Positions 6,689 through 16,700 of a stretch of 43,811 nt of DNA are shown here, piece after piece (position 1 is the stretch's first letter; the number at the start of each line of letters is the position of its first letter). The stretch lies in contig JANQQS010000057.1 of assembly GCA_028284955.1 (NCBI GenBank), positions 1 through 43,811 on the forward strand. Direction: 5' to 3'. The stretch comes from Myxococcota bacterium. Its GTDB lineage: Bacteria; Myxococcota_A; Polyangia; Polyangiales; Houyiibacteriaceae. The notes beneath the pieces were generated by a model. The model had not been told where the DNA came from, did no database searches, and saw nothing but the letters and a program-made list of their open reading frames with translations. The position numbers and the translations under genes were made by a program.

Positions 6689-9481
6689 CTAGCTCTTGAT
6701 CTTTGGCGCGGCCTTCTTCGTAGCCTTCGTGGCTTTCTTCTTGGTCGGCTTGGCCGCTTTCTTCGTCGTCTTCTTGGCGGTGGACTTCTTGGCAGCGGAC
6801 TTCTTGGCAGCGGACTTCTTGGCAGGCTTCTTCTTCGCCGCGCGTTTGGTGGTGGGGCCGCGGTCGCGGCGAAGCTGGAGCAGCTCCTGAGCGCGTTCCT
6901 CCGTGATGCTTTCGGGGTCATCGCCGGTCCGTAGCGATGCGTTGGTCTCCCCGTCAGTCACGTACGGACCGAACCGGCCTTGGCGCAAGGTAATCAGTTT
7001 CCCCGATACGGGGTCGTCGCCGAGCGTGCGCAAAGGCTCGGCGGCCGCGCGGCGGCGCGATTTCTTCGGCTGGGCGAACAGCGCCAGCGCCTGTTCAACG
7101 GTCACCGTGAAAATCTCGTCGTCTCGCTCCAGGCTTCGCTTGTCGTCGCCTTTGACGAGGTAGGGGCCATACCGCCCGTTGTGGGCCACGATCATCTGCC
7201 CGTCGCTCGGGTCGGGGCCGACATCTCGGGGCAGCGTCAGCAGCTTGAGCGCGTCCTCGAGCGACAACGTGTCGGGGGACATCGACTTGAGCAGCGAAGC
7301 GGTCTTCGGCTTTTCTTTCTTGTCCGGATCAACCGGCCCAAGCTGCACGTAGGCACCAAACCGACCTGCTTTGAGAAGCACGGGCAAACCCGTTTCTGGT
7401 TCGGTACCGAGCTCGCGGTCTCCGCTGGGCGCGTTGAGCAGCTCGGTGGCGCGCTCCATGTTCAGCTCGTCGGGAGGAATATCGTCGGGTATGCGCGCGG
7501 TGTCTTCCTCGCGCTGAAGGTACGGCCCGTAGCGCCCCACCCGAACCGCGACCTCGCGACCATCGTCATCTTTACCGAGCGGGATGGTATTGATCGCGCG
7601 CGCGTCGATTTCTCCAAGCCGCTCGCTGACCATCGCCTGCAGGCCCAAGTCTTCCGCGTTGTCGCGTTCCGGCGCGCTCTGCGCGTTGTCGTTTTCGGGC
7701 TCGCCCGCGCCGAAATAGAAGCGACGCAACCAGGGAAGTGATTGTTCGCTGCCTTTGGCGATGGCGTCGAGGTCATCTTCCATCTTGGCCGTGAACGCGT
7801 AGTCCACGAGATGACCAAAATGCTGCTCGAGCAGAGTCACCACCGCGAACGCGCGAAACGACGGCACCAGCGCCGACCCTTTGCGCCATACGTAGCCGCG
7901 GTCCTGAATCGTGCTGATGATCGACGCGTAGGTCGACGGGCGCCCCACCCCGAGCTCTTCCAATCGGCGCACTAGCGATGCTTCAGTAAACCGTGCAGGC
8001 GGCTGGGTTTCATGGCTCTGGGGCGTAAAGGCTTTGCCCTGCAGCGCGTCGCCTTCTTTGAGCGGCGGAAGATGCTTCTCGCGATTTTCGAGCTCGGCGT
8101 TCGGGTCATCGCTGCCTTCGACATACGCGCGCAAGAAGCCAGGAAAGGTGATGGTGTTGCCCCGCACCGAGAACTCCACCTTCTGCCCGTCTGCGGTTTG
8201 CCCCGCGATCTTGACGAGCAGGCTCTGGCCGCGCGCATCGGCCATCTGCGAGGCCACCGTCCGCTTCCAGACGAGCTCGTAAATCCGCGCTTCATCCGGG
8301 CTCAGGGATCGCTGGACGTCTTCGGGCTTACGAAACGTTTCGCCGGCCGGACGAATCGCCTCGTGAGCCTCCTGCGCGTTTTTGACTTTCTTCGCGTAAA
8401 TGCGCGGCGCTTTGGGCACGTAGTCGTCGCCGTAAAGCTCCTGGATATGGCTCCGCGCCGCCGACAACGCCGCTTCGGAAAGCGTCGTGCTGTCGGTACG
8501 CATATACGTGATGTAGCCGTTTTCGTAGAGATGCTGCGCCGCGCGCATTGTGCGGGCCGCGGAAAACCGAAGCTTGAGCCCCGCCTCCTGCTGCAAGGTC
8601 GACGTCATGAAGGGAGCCGATGGCGTGCGTTTGTAGGGCTTGGTCTCGACCGAAGTCACCTTGAACTGCGCCGACTTGAGGGCTTCCGAAAGCGCCCGCG
8701 CGCGCGTCTCGTCGAGATGAACGACGTCCGTTTTCGATAGCGTTCCCGTCTCGCCGAAGTCTTTTCCGGTCGCCAATCGAACATCATCAATGCGCGCTAG
8801 CCCGGACTGAAACTCAGCCCCCGCCTGAGTCGCAAACGTCGCGTCAATGCTCCAATACTTCGCGCTCCGAAAACGCATTCGAGCGCGCTCTCGGTCCACC
8901 ACGATACGCGTCGCCACGCTCTGCACCCGCCCCGCCGACAAACGCGGCATGACCTTTTTCCAGAGCACTGGCGAGACCTCGTACCCGTAGAGGCGGTCCA
9001 AGATCCGCCGCGCTTCCTGCGCGTCCACCAAATGTCGGTCGATGTCTCGCGGCGCGTCGATGGCCTGCTGAATCGCCTTCTTGGTAATCTCGTGAAAGAC
9101 CATCCGCTTGACGGGCACTTTGGGCTTGAGCACCTCGAGCAAATGCCAGGCGATGGATTCCCCCTCGCGGTCTTCATCGGTCGCGAGCAAGAGCTCGTCG
9201 GCCTCCTTGAGCAGCTCGCGCAGCTTCGTGATGTGAGGCTTTTTGTTGGGGTCGACGATGTAGAGCGGCTTGAACTCGTTTTCGACGTCGACGCCGAGGC
9301 GCGCCCAAGGAAGCTTCTTGAACTTGGGGGGGACATCCGCGGCGCGCTTGGGAAGATCGCGCACATGCCCAATCGACGATTCCACCACGTAGCCATCCCC
9401 CAAAAACCCCGCGATCGTGCGAGCTTTGGCAGGAGACTCAACTATGACAAGCGACTTCGTGGTCATGGGGGTTGTCGACAT
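6689..9481 (-). CDS. topA: DNA topoisomerase I (type IA)
   Basis: Relaxes negative supercoils. The TOPRIM domain opens with KSLVIVESPAKARTIAGFLG and contains ATDEDREGESIAWHL. The catalytic tyrosine lies in the GYITYMRTDSTTLS segment. VGRPSTYASIISTIQDRGYV follows. In place of zinc fingers the C-terminal third carries about four repeated units of the type GREVAVRVGRYGPYLQ, FGAYVQLG, GRYGPYLVKG and GRFGPYVTDG, the TOPRIM C-terminal repeat typical of many non-enteric TopA proteins. It ends in a tail of Ala-Lys repeats (AAKKSAAKKSTAKK) that should bind DNA. ATG 9481 or 9466 gives the normal N-terminus; the longer GTG start at 9532 adds an uncharacteristic leader. Confidence 0.97.
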   Translation of the reverse strand: MSTTPMTTKSLVIVESPAKARTIAGFLGDGYVVESSIGHVRDLPKRAADVPPKFKKLPWARLGVDVENEFKPLYIVDPNKKPHITKLRELLKEADELLLATDEDREGESIAWHLLEVLKPKVPVKRMVFHEITKKAIQQAIDAPRDIDRHLVDAQEARRILDRLYGYEVSPVLWKKVMPRLSAGRVQSVATRIVVDRERARMRFRSAKYWSIDATFATQAGAEFQSGLARIDDVRLATGKDFGETGTLSKTDVVHLDETRARALSEALKSAQFKVTSVETKPYKRTPSAPFMTSTLQQEAGLKLRFSAARTMRAAQHLYENGYITYMRTDSTTLSEAALSAARSHIQELYGDDYVPKAPRIYAKKVKNAQEAHEAIRPAGETFRKPEDVQRSLSPDEARIYELVWKRTVASQMADARGQSLLVKIAGQTADGQKVEFSVRGNTITFPGFLRAYVEGSDDPNAELENREKHLPPLKEGDALQGKAFTPQSHETQPPARFTEASLVRRLEELGVGRPSTYASIISTIQDRGYVWRKGSALVPSFRAFAVVTLLEQHFGHLVDYAFTAKMEDDLDAIAKGSEQSLPWLRRFYFGAGEPENDNAQSAPERDNAEDLGLQAMVSERLGEIDARAINTIPLGKDDDGREVAVRVGRYGPYLQREEDTARIPDDIPPDELNMERATELLNAPSGDRELGTEPETGLPVLLKAGRFGAYVQLGPVDPDKKEKPKTASLLKSMSPDTLSLEDALKLLTLPRDVGPDPSDGQMIVAHNGRYGPYLVKGDDKRSLERDDEIFTVTVEQALALFAQPKKSRRRAAAEPLRTLGDDPVSGKLITLRQGRFGPYVTDGETNASLRTGDDPESITEERAQELLQLRRDRGPTTKRAAKKKPAKKSAAKKSAAKKSTAKKTTKKAAKPTKKKATKATKKAAPKIKS

Positions 9482-9643
9482 GGGGTACGTCGAGCAGGGG
9501 CCGCGAGCTCGTCCGCCTCGCTGCCAGGACACCGATAGTGAGCCAACTCATGACTCATCGCCCACAAAACCGCAAATGGCTTCGAAACTACTGAAGAACT
9601 ACAGCGGCCGCGAACAGGAGATGCCGACCAGCTTTGCGAAGGG

Positions 9644-9916
9644 CTACGCGCTGTAGACCGTGCCGCCCATCTCGGCTTCGTCGAGGGCGCGCTGCTTGGC
9701 TGCATGGTCCTCTGCGCACGAACCGCACACCCGAGCTTCCTTGGCGATCTCGTAGCCGGCCCCGCCCGGATCATCGAGCGTCTTCAGCTTTCGCCCTACC
9801 CGCATGCGATGAGCCTTCGCGCGGCTCGGATATTCGGTCGGCCGCGTCTCCACCACCACCGTGTGGCTCGGCGTACCCGGCGTCACAACGACATTGCACA
9901 TATCACAACGAAACAT
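9644..9916 (-). CDS. Small zinc-ribbon protein, function unknown
   Basis: 90 residues with two paired-cysteine knuckles: CDMC at residues 4-7 and CGSC near 64-67. A middle stretch (PTEYPSRAKAHRMRVGRKLKTLDDPGG is its 27-residue core, residues about 26-52) is basic. The pattern predicts one zinc ion holding N- and C-terminal knuckles together, as in DNA- or RNA-associated zinc ribbons. The start ATG 9916 has GGGAGAAG about 10 bases upstream. It is separated from topA by about 110 bp on the same strand. No further role can be deduced. Confidence 0.7.
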   Translation of the reverse strand: MFRCDMCNVVVTPGTPSHTVVVETRPTEYPSRAKAHRMRVGRKLKTLDDPGGAGYEIAKEARVCGSCAEDHAAKQRALDEAEMGGTVYSA

Positions 9917-10272
9917 AGATTCGGTCTTCTCCCGGTCGAGGGCGAAGGTACTACCGCAACCCGCAACTCAACGCAAAGCGAAGCTCGAAACGTCGCAAGC
10001 GACCGGAATGCGCTTGCGGCCCGGCCGTGATGCACGTACATCGCTCCTGTCTGGGGAAGTTTACGCCGTATCATCGATTCTTTGCGCGCGGGATCAGCCG
10101 AGCCATCTACGTTTGCGGAGTCATCGGCCTACACGCGCCCAGGTTGCGTCGCGGAGGCGCACAGCGACACGTCGGCGAGCGAGCAGAAGTCTTACCGCAA
10201 CCTGGTATGCCTAGAGCGACATCCCGGCACGCCCGACGAGGCGCTCGAGACACATCCCAGCCCCCATCGCGA
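9917..10272. other. Intergenic region, no supported gene
   Basis: 356 bp between two minus-strand genes. Short open frames exist on the plus strand but have no ribosome binding site or recognisable content. No repeat or RNA was recognised. Confidence 0.5.
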
Positions 10273-11073
10273 CTAGGGGTCGCCCACAGGAGTGCCGACA
10301 GATGTAGAGGTACCCGCGTGGCCGACTGACGATGCATCGTCGGACTCATGGATGCAGTTCACGAGCGTGTTGACTCCGGAGTGGACGAAGTCTCCTTCGT
10401 ACGAGTCGTCTAGGCCTTTGCAGTCGAGGCTCGGTTTCTCCGCTGGCACGTCTCTGCACGAGTCCGTCAGCGTACTGGTGATCGAAGCCTGGCAGTGCGC
10501 TTCGGTCATGCATGCGGCGTTGTTCGTCGCCACTCGGATATCCTCCTCAATGCCCGAAATCAGCGCCTTCGCGACCTCTGCGACCGCCGCAACGTCATCG
10601 CTCCCCGCAAGTTGCGGAAGCACCCTGTTCATGGCCGCCAAAACCGAATCGTCACAGTCCTCCTGGGTGCTGCACGAAACCGGCTTGCTCTTCCCGTCGC
10701 AAGCAAAGACCTGTTCAAAAACGCGGTCGAAATCCACCGAGTTGATGGACGCCTCCTCTGTCTCTGCGCCCTCTTCCTCTCCTTGACCGCTGCCCGTATC
10801 TCGGGTCAAGAGGCCACTGTTGAGCTCCGCTTGGCCGGCCTTCCATACCGCCGCCTCAAAGCCACACCCGCAGAGCTTTTGAGCCTCGACTCGTTGAGCG
10901 TCGACAAGTGTTTGATGTGTGGAGTTCACGAGGTTCGCCCACTCTTCTACCGTCCTCGGATTCGTCGAACTCGGATTTGGGCTCGACTTGAGCGCATCAC
11001 CGTCCTCCGACACCGACGCCATACAACCCGCAAGCACCACAAGTGTGCCCACCAAGACTCTTCGACTCATCAT
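10273..11073 (-). CDS. Cysteine-rich lipoprotein, function unknown
   Basis: 266 residues. MMSRRVLVGTLVVLAGC is a short lipoprotein signal with cysteine 17. The mature part is acidic and contains about ten further cysteines (CGCGFEAAVW, ACDGKSKPVSCSTQEDC, AACMTEAHC, DSCRDV, LDCKGL, VNCIHES), suggesting disulfides in an exported protein. A Ser/Thr/Gly-rich tail closes it. It starts at tandem ATG codons. No domain family is recognised. Confidence 0.7.
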   Translation of the reverse strand: MMSRRVLVGTLVVLAGCMASVSEDGDALKSSPNPSSTNPRTVEEWANLVNSTHQTLVDAQRVEAQKLCGCGFEAAVWKAGQAELNSGLLTRDTGSGQGEEEGAETEEASINSVDFDRVFEQVFACDGKSKPVSCSTQEDCDDSVLAAMNRVLPQLAGSDDVAAVAEVAKALISGIEEDIRVATNNAACMTEAHCQASITSTLTDSCRDVPAEKPSLDCKGLDDSYEGDFVHSGVNTLVNCIHESDDASSVGHAGTSTSVGTPVGDP

Positions 11074-11224
11074 CCCGATACTCCAAACTTCACGGCCCCA
11101 GATTTCGCTGGAGACTCCAGACCACCATCAGAATCCGTGTTTAATTAGTTCGCGATGACAAACCAGCAACATTCGTACCAGATCGACAAAGAGAGAGGGG
11201 GGCGCACACGCACGGCCGCGCCTC

Positions 11225-11482
11225 CTAGAAATGAGCGTCTTGTTCTTTGAGCCCGCGAACCTCGGCCGCCGCGTCGTGGTCTTCGAATAGGTCAAACAGC
11301 GTTTCAAGCTGGCGAACCCGCTGCGCGCGTTCTCGTTGCCTGACGCCGAAGACGCGGTCGCGATGAGCAATCACCGCACGCCGAATCGCTGCCGCCGCCG
11401 AACAACGAAAATGCTCCGACAGCTCTCCAATCGCCTGACGCGCCTCATCGTCAAGAATCACGCTCGTTCGCTGCATACCCAT
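11225..11482 (-). CDS. Ribbon-helix-helix (CopG-like) protein, orphan antitoxin-like
   Basis: About 85 residues. MQRTSVILDDEARQAIGELSEHFRCSAAAAIRRAVIAHRD shows the RHH pattern: a short strand RTSVIL, helix DDEARQAIGELSEHF, a turn, and helix AAAAIRRAVIAH. An E/R-rich C-terminal helix follows (RQRERAQRVRQLETLFDLFE). Such proteins usually act as dimeric repressors or antitoxins. No toxin gene lies downstream; the next 150 bp are non-coding. Starts at ATG 11482 or 11476 are possible and either leaves the domain whole. Confidence 0.65.
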   Translation of the reverse strand: MGMQRTSVILDDEARQAIGELSEHFRCSAAAAIRRAVIAHRDRVFGVRQRERAQRVRQLETLFDLFEDHDAAAEVRGLKEQDAHF

Positions 11483-11489
11483 ATGCAAC

Positions 11490-11517
11490 ATAAGATGTAT
11501 CGCCAAAGTAGCGTCAA
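11490..11517 (-). promoter_or_regulatory. Candidate promoter of the RHH gene
   Basis: On the minus strand TTGACG (11517-11512) and TCTTAT (11495-11490) are 16 bp apart. The predicted transcription start falls at the initiating ATG, so the mRNA could be leaderless. Consensus match by eye only. Confidence 0.3.
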
Positions 11518-11532
11518 GTGTCGCGTCAAACG

Positions 11533-12036
11533 CTACCGACCCGCAGGAGGTCTCTTGGGATACAACTCCCGGAACACGAACTCGAGCCCCCCTTGCGGAG
11601 GTGCCCCGGACATCGCACCCATGCCGGGCCACATCATGGGGATAGGTTGCGCGGCGTTCTCCTGACTCTGTTGATAAACCATCTTGATATGCAGCGGATG
11701 CGTACATTCCTGACTGGCCATCTTCGCAACCTTGATCACCGCCTCCGGGCATTGCCCGACAAGGGTTTGCGCCGTCACCTTGTCGCCGATCACGATGAGC
11801 GTCGGGATCGCAGCCTTCGCCAGCGCATCACAGGTCTTTCTGGCAAATTCATGGGCGTCCGTACAATCTTGACCTCGAAATAGGACTGAAAACGCGCCGC
11901 TTCGTTCTTCCACGAGTCTCGGGCGACGATGAGGAGGACGCCCCTCCCATGGAGGCTTCAAGGTGAAGGAGACAAAGGGCAATTTTATAAGGAAGCAATC
12001 ACCGTCTTCTGTTCTCTCCAGAATGTCCTGGAGCAC
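11533..12036 (-). CDS. Hypothetical protein
   Basis: Open frame of 167 codons from GTG. The middle looks protein-like: QDCTDAHEFARKTCDALAKA, then AIPTLIVIGDKVTAQTLVGQ, then CPEAVIKVAKMASQECTHPL. A Met/Pro/Gly-rich stretch PIPMMWPGMGAMSGAPPQGG follows near the end. The first 40 residues are less convincing and no good ribosome binding site is seen, so the true start may be internal. It is divergent from the lipoprotein gene at 12233. No family is recognised. Confidence 0.45.
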   Translation of the reverse strand: MLQDILERTEDGDCFLIKLPFVSFTLKPPWEGRPPHRRPRLVEERSGAFSVLFRGQDCTDAHEFARKTCDALAKAAIPTLIVIGDKVTAQTLVGQCPEAVIKVAKMASQECTHPLHIKMVYQQSQENAAQPIPMMWPGMGAMSGAPPQGGLEFVFRELYPKRPPAGR

Positions 12037-12232
12037 GGAGGGCTCTGGAGCCCCTGTTCAATCAATCGCTCTCCCGCCGTCATCACCATCGTCCTTACCT
12101 CGTCGCCCAGCCGGCCACCCAACAAATCGGCATTTGCTTCGGGCTCAACCTGCGCGTAGCAAGCCTCCTAGACGGCACAGCTTTTGCTGGCGCAGCCGGT
12201 CTATCACAGTCGATCTGGAAGGAGTAGCTGAC

Positions 12233-13135
12233 ATGAGGAAACGGATTTGCGCCGTTTTGGCTTGCGTCGCGTTGGAGGCGGCTTGCCTGGTTGGAGGCGG
12301 CTTGCCTGGTTGCGCCGCGAACGTGGCCGAACCGGCTGAAACTGAAGAAAAACTCATTCCCACGTGGGTTGTCCAGGCGCTCAACCTCCTGCGGAACGGC
12401 ACCGTTGTGTCCGGCGGCGTGGAACGCCTGCTTCAGCTTCTCGGTGTTCCGGGAGCACATATCTCACCCCGGCACCAGCAGTTCATCGAACACGCAATCT
12501 ATTCCGCCAGGAACCGTATCAAATTGAGAAATCGCGACGAGCAGACACGCCTTCTTGAGCGGATACGCACCATCGCAAACTCCGGAAAGCCCTCATTGTC
12601 CACTCTACTCGCGATTCAGCAGTACATGGAAGAGCAGGGGCTTCTAGACCAGAGCGCCCGTGACGCCTTCGCGTTTGCCCGGCAGGAGCTTGGAGGAGGA
12701 TCGGGTGGAGGCGGCCCTACCTTTATTTCGTTTGCCGCCGGAGACGACGATTGCACGCCGTACAAGGACGACAACGAGGACCATCGCCAGCTTGTACGAG
12801 ACCACGTACAAAACATGATGGGTGGTAAAGTCACCGTGCAGCGAAGCCTATCGGGCGGCTCGGTTTCGTTCGACCCAGACGCCAGCCGGTCAATCACCAT
12901 CGAACCCGTTGCGTCAGATCCAGCGAAGCTGGTCATCCAGAAATGGCAAGGTAACGCAGTGGACCTTCGGGGCACGATCAATGATCAACCCTTATGCGTT
13001 CGCATTGGCGGCGCGAGTGGCTGGATCACGGTAGGAACGAGTACCGGGATCACGGCAGGAAAAGAGCTGGTGACGCAGTTTGGGAAATGGCTAAGCGGAC
13101 TGCCCAAGGGCCAGACCGTTTATCCTACGCAGTAG
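12233..13135 (+). CDS. Lipoprotein of unknown function
   Basis: 300 residues from ATG 12233, chosen because GGAAGGAG (12217-12224) precedes it by eight bases. The signal region is MRKRICAVLACVALEAACLV, then GGGLPGC with the likely lipidated cysteine. The mature protein has a helical first half (VQALNLLRNGTVVSGGVERL, then a basic/acidic helix around QTRLLERIRTIANSG), a Gly-rich linker LGGGSGGGGPTF, and a beta-rich second half ending VTQFGKWLSGLPKGQTVYPTQ. The signal sequence is built partly from a 19-bp tandem duplication. No domain is recognised. Confidence 0.75.
   Translation: MRKRICAVLACVALEAACLVGGGLPGCAANVAEPAETEEKLIPTWVVQALNLLRNGTVVSGGVERLLQLLGVPGAHISPRHQQFIEHAIYSARNRIKLRNRDEQTRLLERIRTIANSGKPSLSTLLAIQQYMEEQGLLDQSARDAFAFARQELGGGSGGGGPTFISFAAGDDDCTPYKDDNEDHRQLVRDHVQNMMGGKVTVQRSLSGGSVSFDPDASRSITIEPVASDPAKLVIQKWQGNAVDLRGTINDQPLCVRIGGASGWITVGTSTGITAGKELVTQFGKWLSGLPKGQTVYPTQ
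12272..12309 (+). repeat. 19-bp tandem duplication inside a signal peptide
   Basis: TTGGAGGCGGCTTGCCTGG occurs twice in a row. Nineteen is not a multiple of three, so the two copies are read in different frames (LEAACLV, then GGGLPG). Losing one copy would shift the rest of the lipoprotein out of frame. Confidence 0.9.
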
Positions 13136-13248
13136 TCGTTCCGCACCCGCCGCGTGGGCTTACTGACTCCCGCGGTTGCGCGGCTGACGCGTCGTAAATC
13201 GACAAACATCCGGACAAGACAAACATTCAGACAACCAGGATCGGGCGA

Positions 13249-13752
13249 TCACCGGCGGCGCACTTCAGCACCCCGCGCCAGCTCTTTGATGCGGCCGACC
13301 ATGGCCAATAGGCCGCTGTTGCGGCCGGGGCTGAGGTGTTGGTCGAGGCCGAGCTGGGCGAAGATGGGCTGGGGGTCGTAGCGCGCAATTTCTTCGGGGG
13401 TGCGGCCGGAAAATAGTTCGAGGAGCATGGCTACGAGACCACGGACGATGTGCGCATCGCTATCCGCAGCGAACTTAATTGTGCCACTTTTGTCACAACT
13501 CGCAGACTTAATGAGCCAAACTTGGCTTTGGCAGCCGGCGACTAGGTTGCCGGGGATTTTGTGTTCGTCGCTTAGTTTGGGGAGCGCTTGGCCGAGCTCG
13601 ATGATGTATTCGTAGCGATCCATCCAGTCATCGAGGCAGGAAAAGGCCTCGAGTATCGCGCACGCGGCGTCCGGTTGGTCGCCCGCGGAGTCCGCAGGGC
13701 TGGCAGCGTCAGAGACGGTCGCAGGGTCAGACTGGTCAGCGGAATTGGTCAC
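13249..13752 (-). CDS. sufE: SufE/CsdE-type sulfur acceptor
   Basis: SufE takes persulfide from a cysteine desulfurase and passes it to the SUF scaffold for Fe-S cluster assembly. After a Ser/Ala/Asp-rich leader of about 30 residues come LDDWMDRYEYIIELGQALPKL, then NLVAGCQSQVWL with the persulfide cysteine C74, then KFAADSDAHIVRGLVAMLLELFSGRTPEEI. This is the complete family core. The ATG overlaps the stop of the upstream 1038-residue membrane enzyme by four bases (ATGA), so it is translationally coupled to an unrelated function. No sufS or sufB lies in the window. Confidence 0.95.
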   Translation of the reverse strand: MTNSADQSDPATVSDAASPADSAGDQPDAACAILEAFSCLDDWMDRYEYIIELGQALPKLSDEHKIPGNLVAGCQSQVWLIKSASCDKSGTIKFAADSDAHIVRGLVAMLLELFSGRTPEEIARYDPQPIFAQLGLDQHLSPGRNSGLLAMVGRIKELARGAEVRRR

Positions 13753-16700
13753 GGTTCTTTCTTGCCGTCTTCTCCATTCATATAGCCCAGCGCTTCGAGT
13801 TGATCCGCTACTTCGTCGATCGAGACTGAAGTTCCCTTCGCGGCGGACGCTGCGGCGCCCTTGCGCGACTGAATCAACGTCGCCATCACCGCTTCGGTCG
13901 TTTTCTGATCGTCCGACGAAAGATTTTTTTGTTCGGCCGGGTCGTTATCGACGCGATAGAGCTCGACCGGCTCAAGCCCGCGCGGGTTGCCGGCGTTGGC
14001 GGTGATGAGCTTGAACTCGCCCGCGACGCCCGCCGCCGGGCTGTCTCGCCGCTCGCGAACCGATTCGAGCACGTTGCCCTCGTGGCTTTCCTCGGCGTAC
14101 ACCACCGCCGCGCCTTCGGGATCGAACACGCTCTTTCCCTGTACGCCTTTGGGCACTGCCAAGCCAGCTTCCTCGAGCACCGTGGGCATCAAATCGATGC
14201 TCTGCACCCATTGCCGCGCCACCGTGCCGCCGCGCCGATTCTGGGGCAGCTTGATGAAGAGCGGCACCCGAACCTGTTCGTCGTAGAGCGTTGTGCCGTG
14301 CCAGAAACCGCCATGCTCGCCGAACTCTTCGCCGTGGTCTGAAGTGACGACGATGGTCAGGTCGTCGTAGAGCTGGCGGCGTTTGAGGTCTCGCAGGAGC
14401 GCGCCGAACTCTTGGTCCCAGAAGCTGATTTCGCCGTCGTAGAGCGCGCGCAAACGGCTCGCTTCGCTCGGGTCGGGGTGAGGATGCGCCGCGCGGGCGT
14501 AGCCGCTTCCTGAATAGGGATGCTCGAAATAGGGATCGTGCGGGTCCATGTAGCCCACGAACGCAAAAAACGGCTTTGCGTTTGCCGCGCGTTTATCGAG
14601 CCAGGCGCCAAGCGCTCGATTGACGGTCGTCGCGTCTTGGTAGGCAGCGCCCGGCTCCACTGTCCCGCGTGATGCGCGCAGGCGCTCGATGCGCTGGCGA
14701 ACGAACTGCAGCATCAAGAGCTTCGCGCTGGCGTCGTCGGCCCCAAGCACGAACTCGGGTTCGAGATAGCGATATTCATCGAAGCCTTGGTGGAAGTTGA
14801 AGTAGGGGCCGACGTTGAAGTTGGTCACCAATCCGAAGGTGGCGTAGCCAGAAGACTTCAGCGCTTCGGGTAAGGTCGTGAGTTCATCGGGCAGCGTATC
14901 GCTTTTGGCCATCACGCTATGGCTCGAGGGCAAGCGGCCGGTGAGCATCGAGGCAAAGCTCGGCCGGGTCCAGCTCGCGTTGGCGAACGCCTGGTCGAAG
15001 CGCACCGCGTCGTGCGCAAAGGCATCGAGATGGGGCGTTCGGCCGGCGGTGTAGCCGTAGGCGGGAAGGTGGTCGGCGCGCAGCGTATCGATCACGATGA
15101 AGAGCACGTTGCCAGGCGACTTATCACCCGACGCAGGGCGGCCGGACGCCTTGGCGTTCGCTGCGGAGCCCGAATGAGCGCTGCCTGAATTGACCTCGCC
15201 CTGACCCATCGCGACCGCCGCGCCGAGGCCCACGCCGACCACGACTACGGCCAGCGCTGCCGATCCCCACGGCGCAAGCAGCCAATGCCGGGTTCTTCGC
15301 TGCGCCACGAACCCGAGCAGCGCCGAGAGCGTCCAATAGGCCGCTGCCGCGCCGAGCGCGCATCCCGCCAGCAAGCCCAGGCCGGGCAGGCTCTTCCAAA
15401 CGAGTTCCTCGTGAAAGACATCGCGCCGAATGCGAAACGCGGTCAGCGCAAAGCCAAGCGCCGCGACCCACATTCCGGCCATGCGCGCGTAGGCCAGCGG
15501 CTCGGGTGTAGCTGCGCGACGCATCCATACCCCCGACAAGGCCAGCGCAAACCCAAAGCCGCCGCTGAGCAAGGTCACCAGCGCCGCGTAAGCGACCGGC
15601 CCATAGAGCCATACCTGAAGGCCGGTTTGCCCTCCGCCCGACGCGGCGATGGCCGCGGCTTCCCCAAGCCCCACCAAGGTTCCCGCGATCAAGCCCGCGC
15701 TGATTCCGAGAGTCAGCCCTCGCAGCGGCCGCGGAAGTTCCCGATCGCTGACTTCGGGCACTTCGGCCACCGATTGCTGCTCGCGATCTGGGTCGGCCAC
15801 GCGAATGGCCGGTCTGTAATCGGAGCGACGAGCGACAAAGATCAACCCGCCGAACGCTGAAACGAACATTTCGCACGCGAACCCCACGACCGGAATGAGC
15901 ACGGCGATGGTGATGGGCATGCCGAGGCGCGAATAGAGCTGCACCGCGGCGGCTTCGCGAAGGCCGATGCCGTTGATCGAGGCGGGAATCAGCGTCGCCA
16001 AGATCTGAAGCGAAGAGCCGAAAAAGACTTCGCCCACGCCGAGCTTCACCCCCAGCGCGCGGGCTGCACACACATAGATCAGATTGTTGAACGCATGGGT
16101 GCCCACGCCGAGCAGCGCGGCTTGCGCCACGAGCATTCCCTTGCCTTGGTAGGCGCACACTGCATCGACCAAGGTGCGCACTTTGGGTTCGAAGTTGGAC
16201 GGAAGCCATCGCGCCACCACGCGAAAGAACCGCGGTCGCGCGAGGAACGTAAGCCCGACCGCAATCACGCCGAGGAAGAACCCATTGACGAGCAGAACGC
16301 CGCTGAGCCCGAGGAAGCGAAACCCAAATACAGAACTCGCCATCACCACCACGCCGAACGCAAGCTGGCCGAGCACCATCTCGACGCCAATTGTGGCGGT
16401 GGCGCGAGCGGTTTTTCCTGTGTGCTTGGCGACATCGTAGATGCGCCAGCCGCCAAATCCTGTAAACCCGCCAGGGGTAAACGCGCCCCAAAAGCGCGCG
16501 ATAAGAATCGAGCCCGCCAAGAAACGCCACGGCGCGAAGATCCCCTGGCCCGACAGCAGCCGTTGCCAGCGCACCATGCTGAAGCCGATGGCCACTAGCT
16601 GCATGCCCACCGCGGCGACGACCCAGCCCCAGCGCAGCGTGGAGAGCTGAACCATGACTTCTTCGGCCCCCGCGCGAGCGAGCACCTTGCGAAATACCAC

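Noticed and set aside
9917-10272. Small plus-strand open frames, up to 117 codons
   Set aside because: No ribosome binding site, no family resemblance and arginine-rich composition typical of chance frames in GC-rich DNA.
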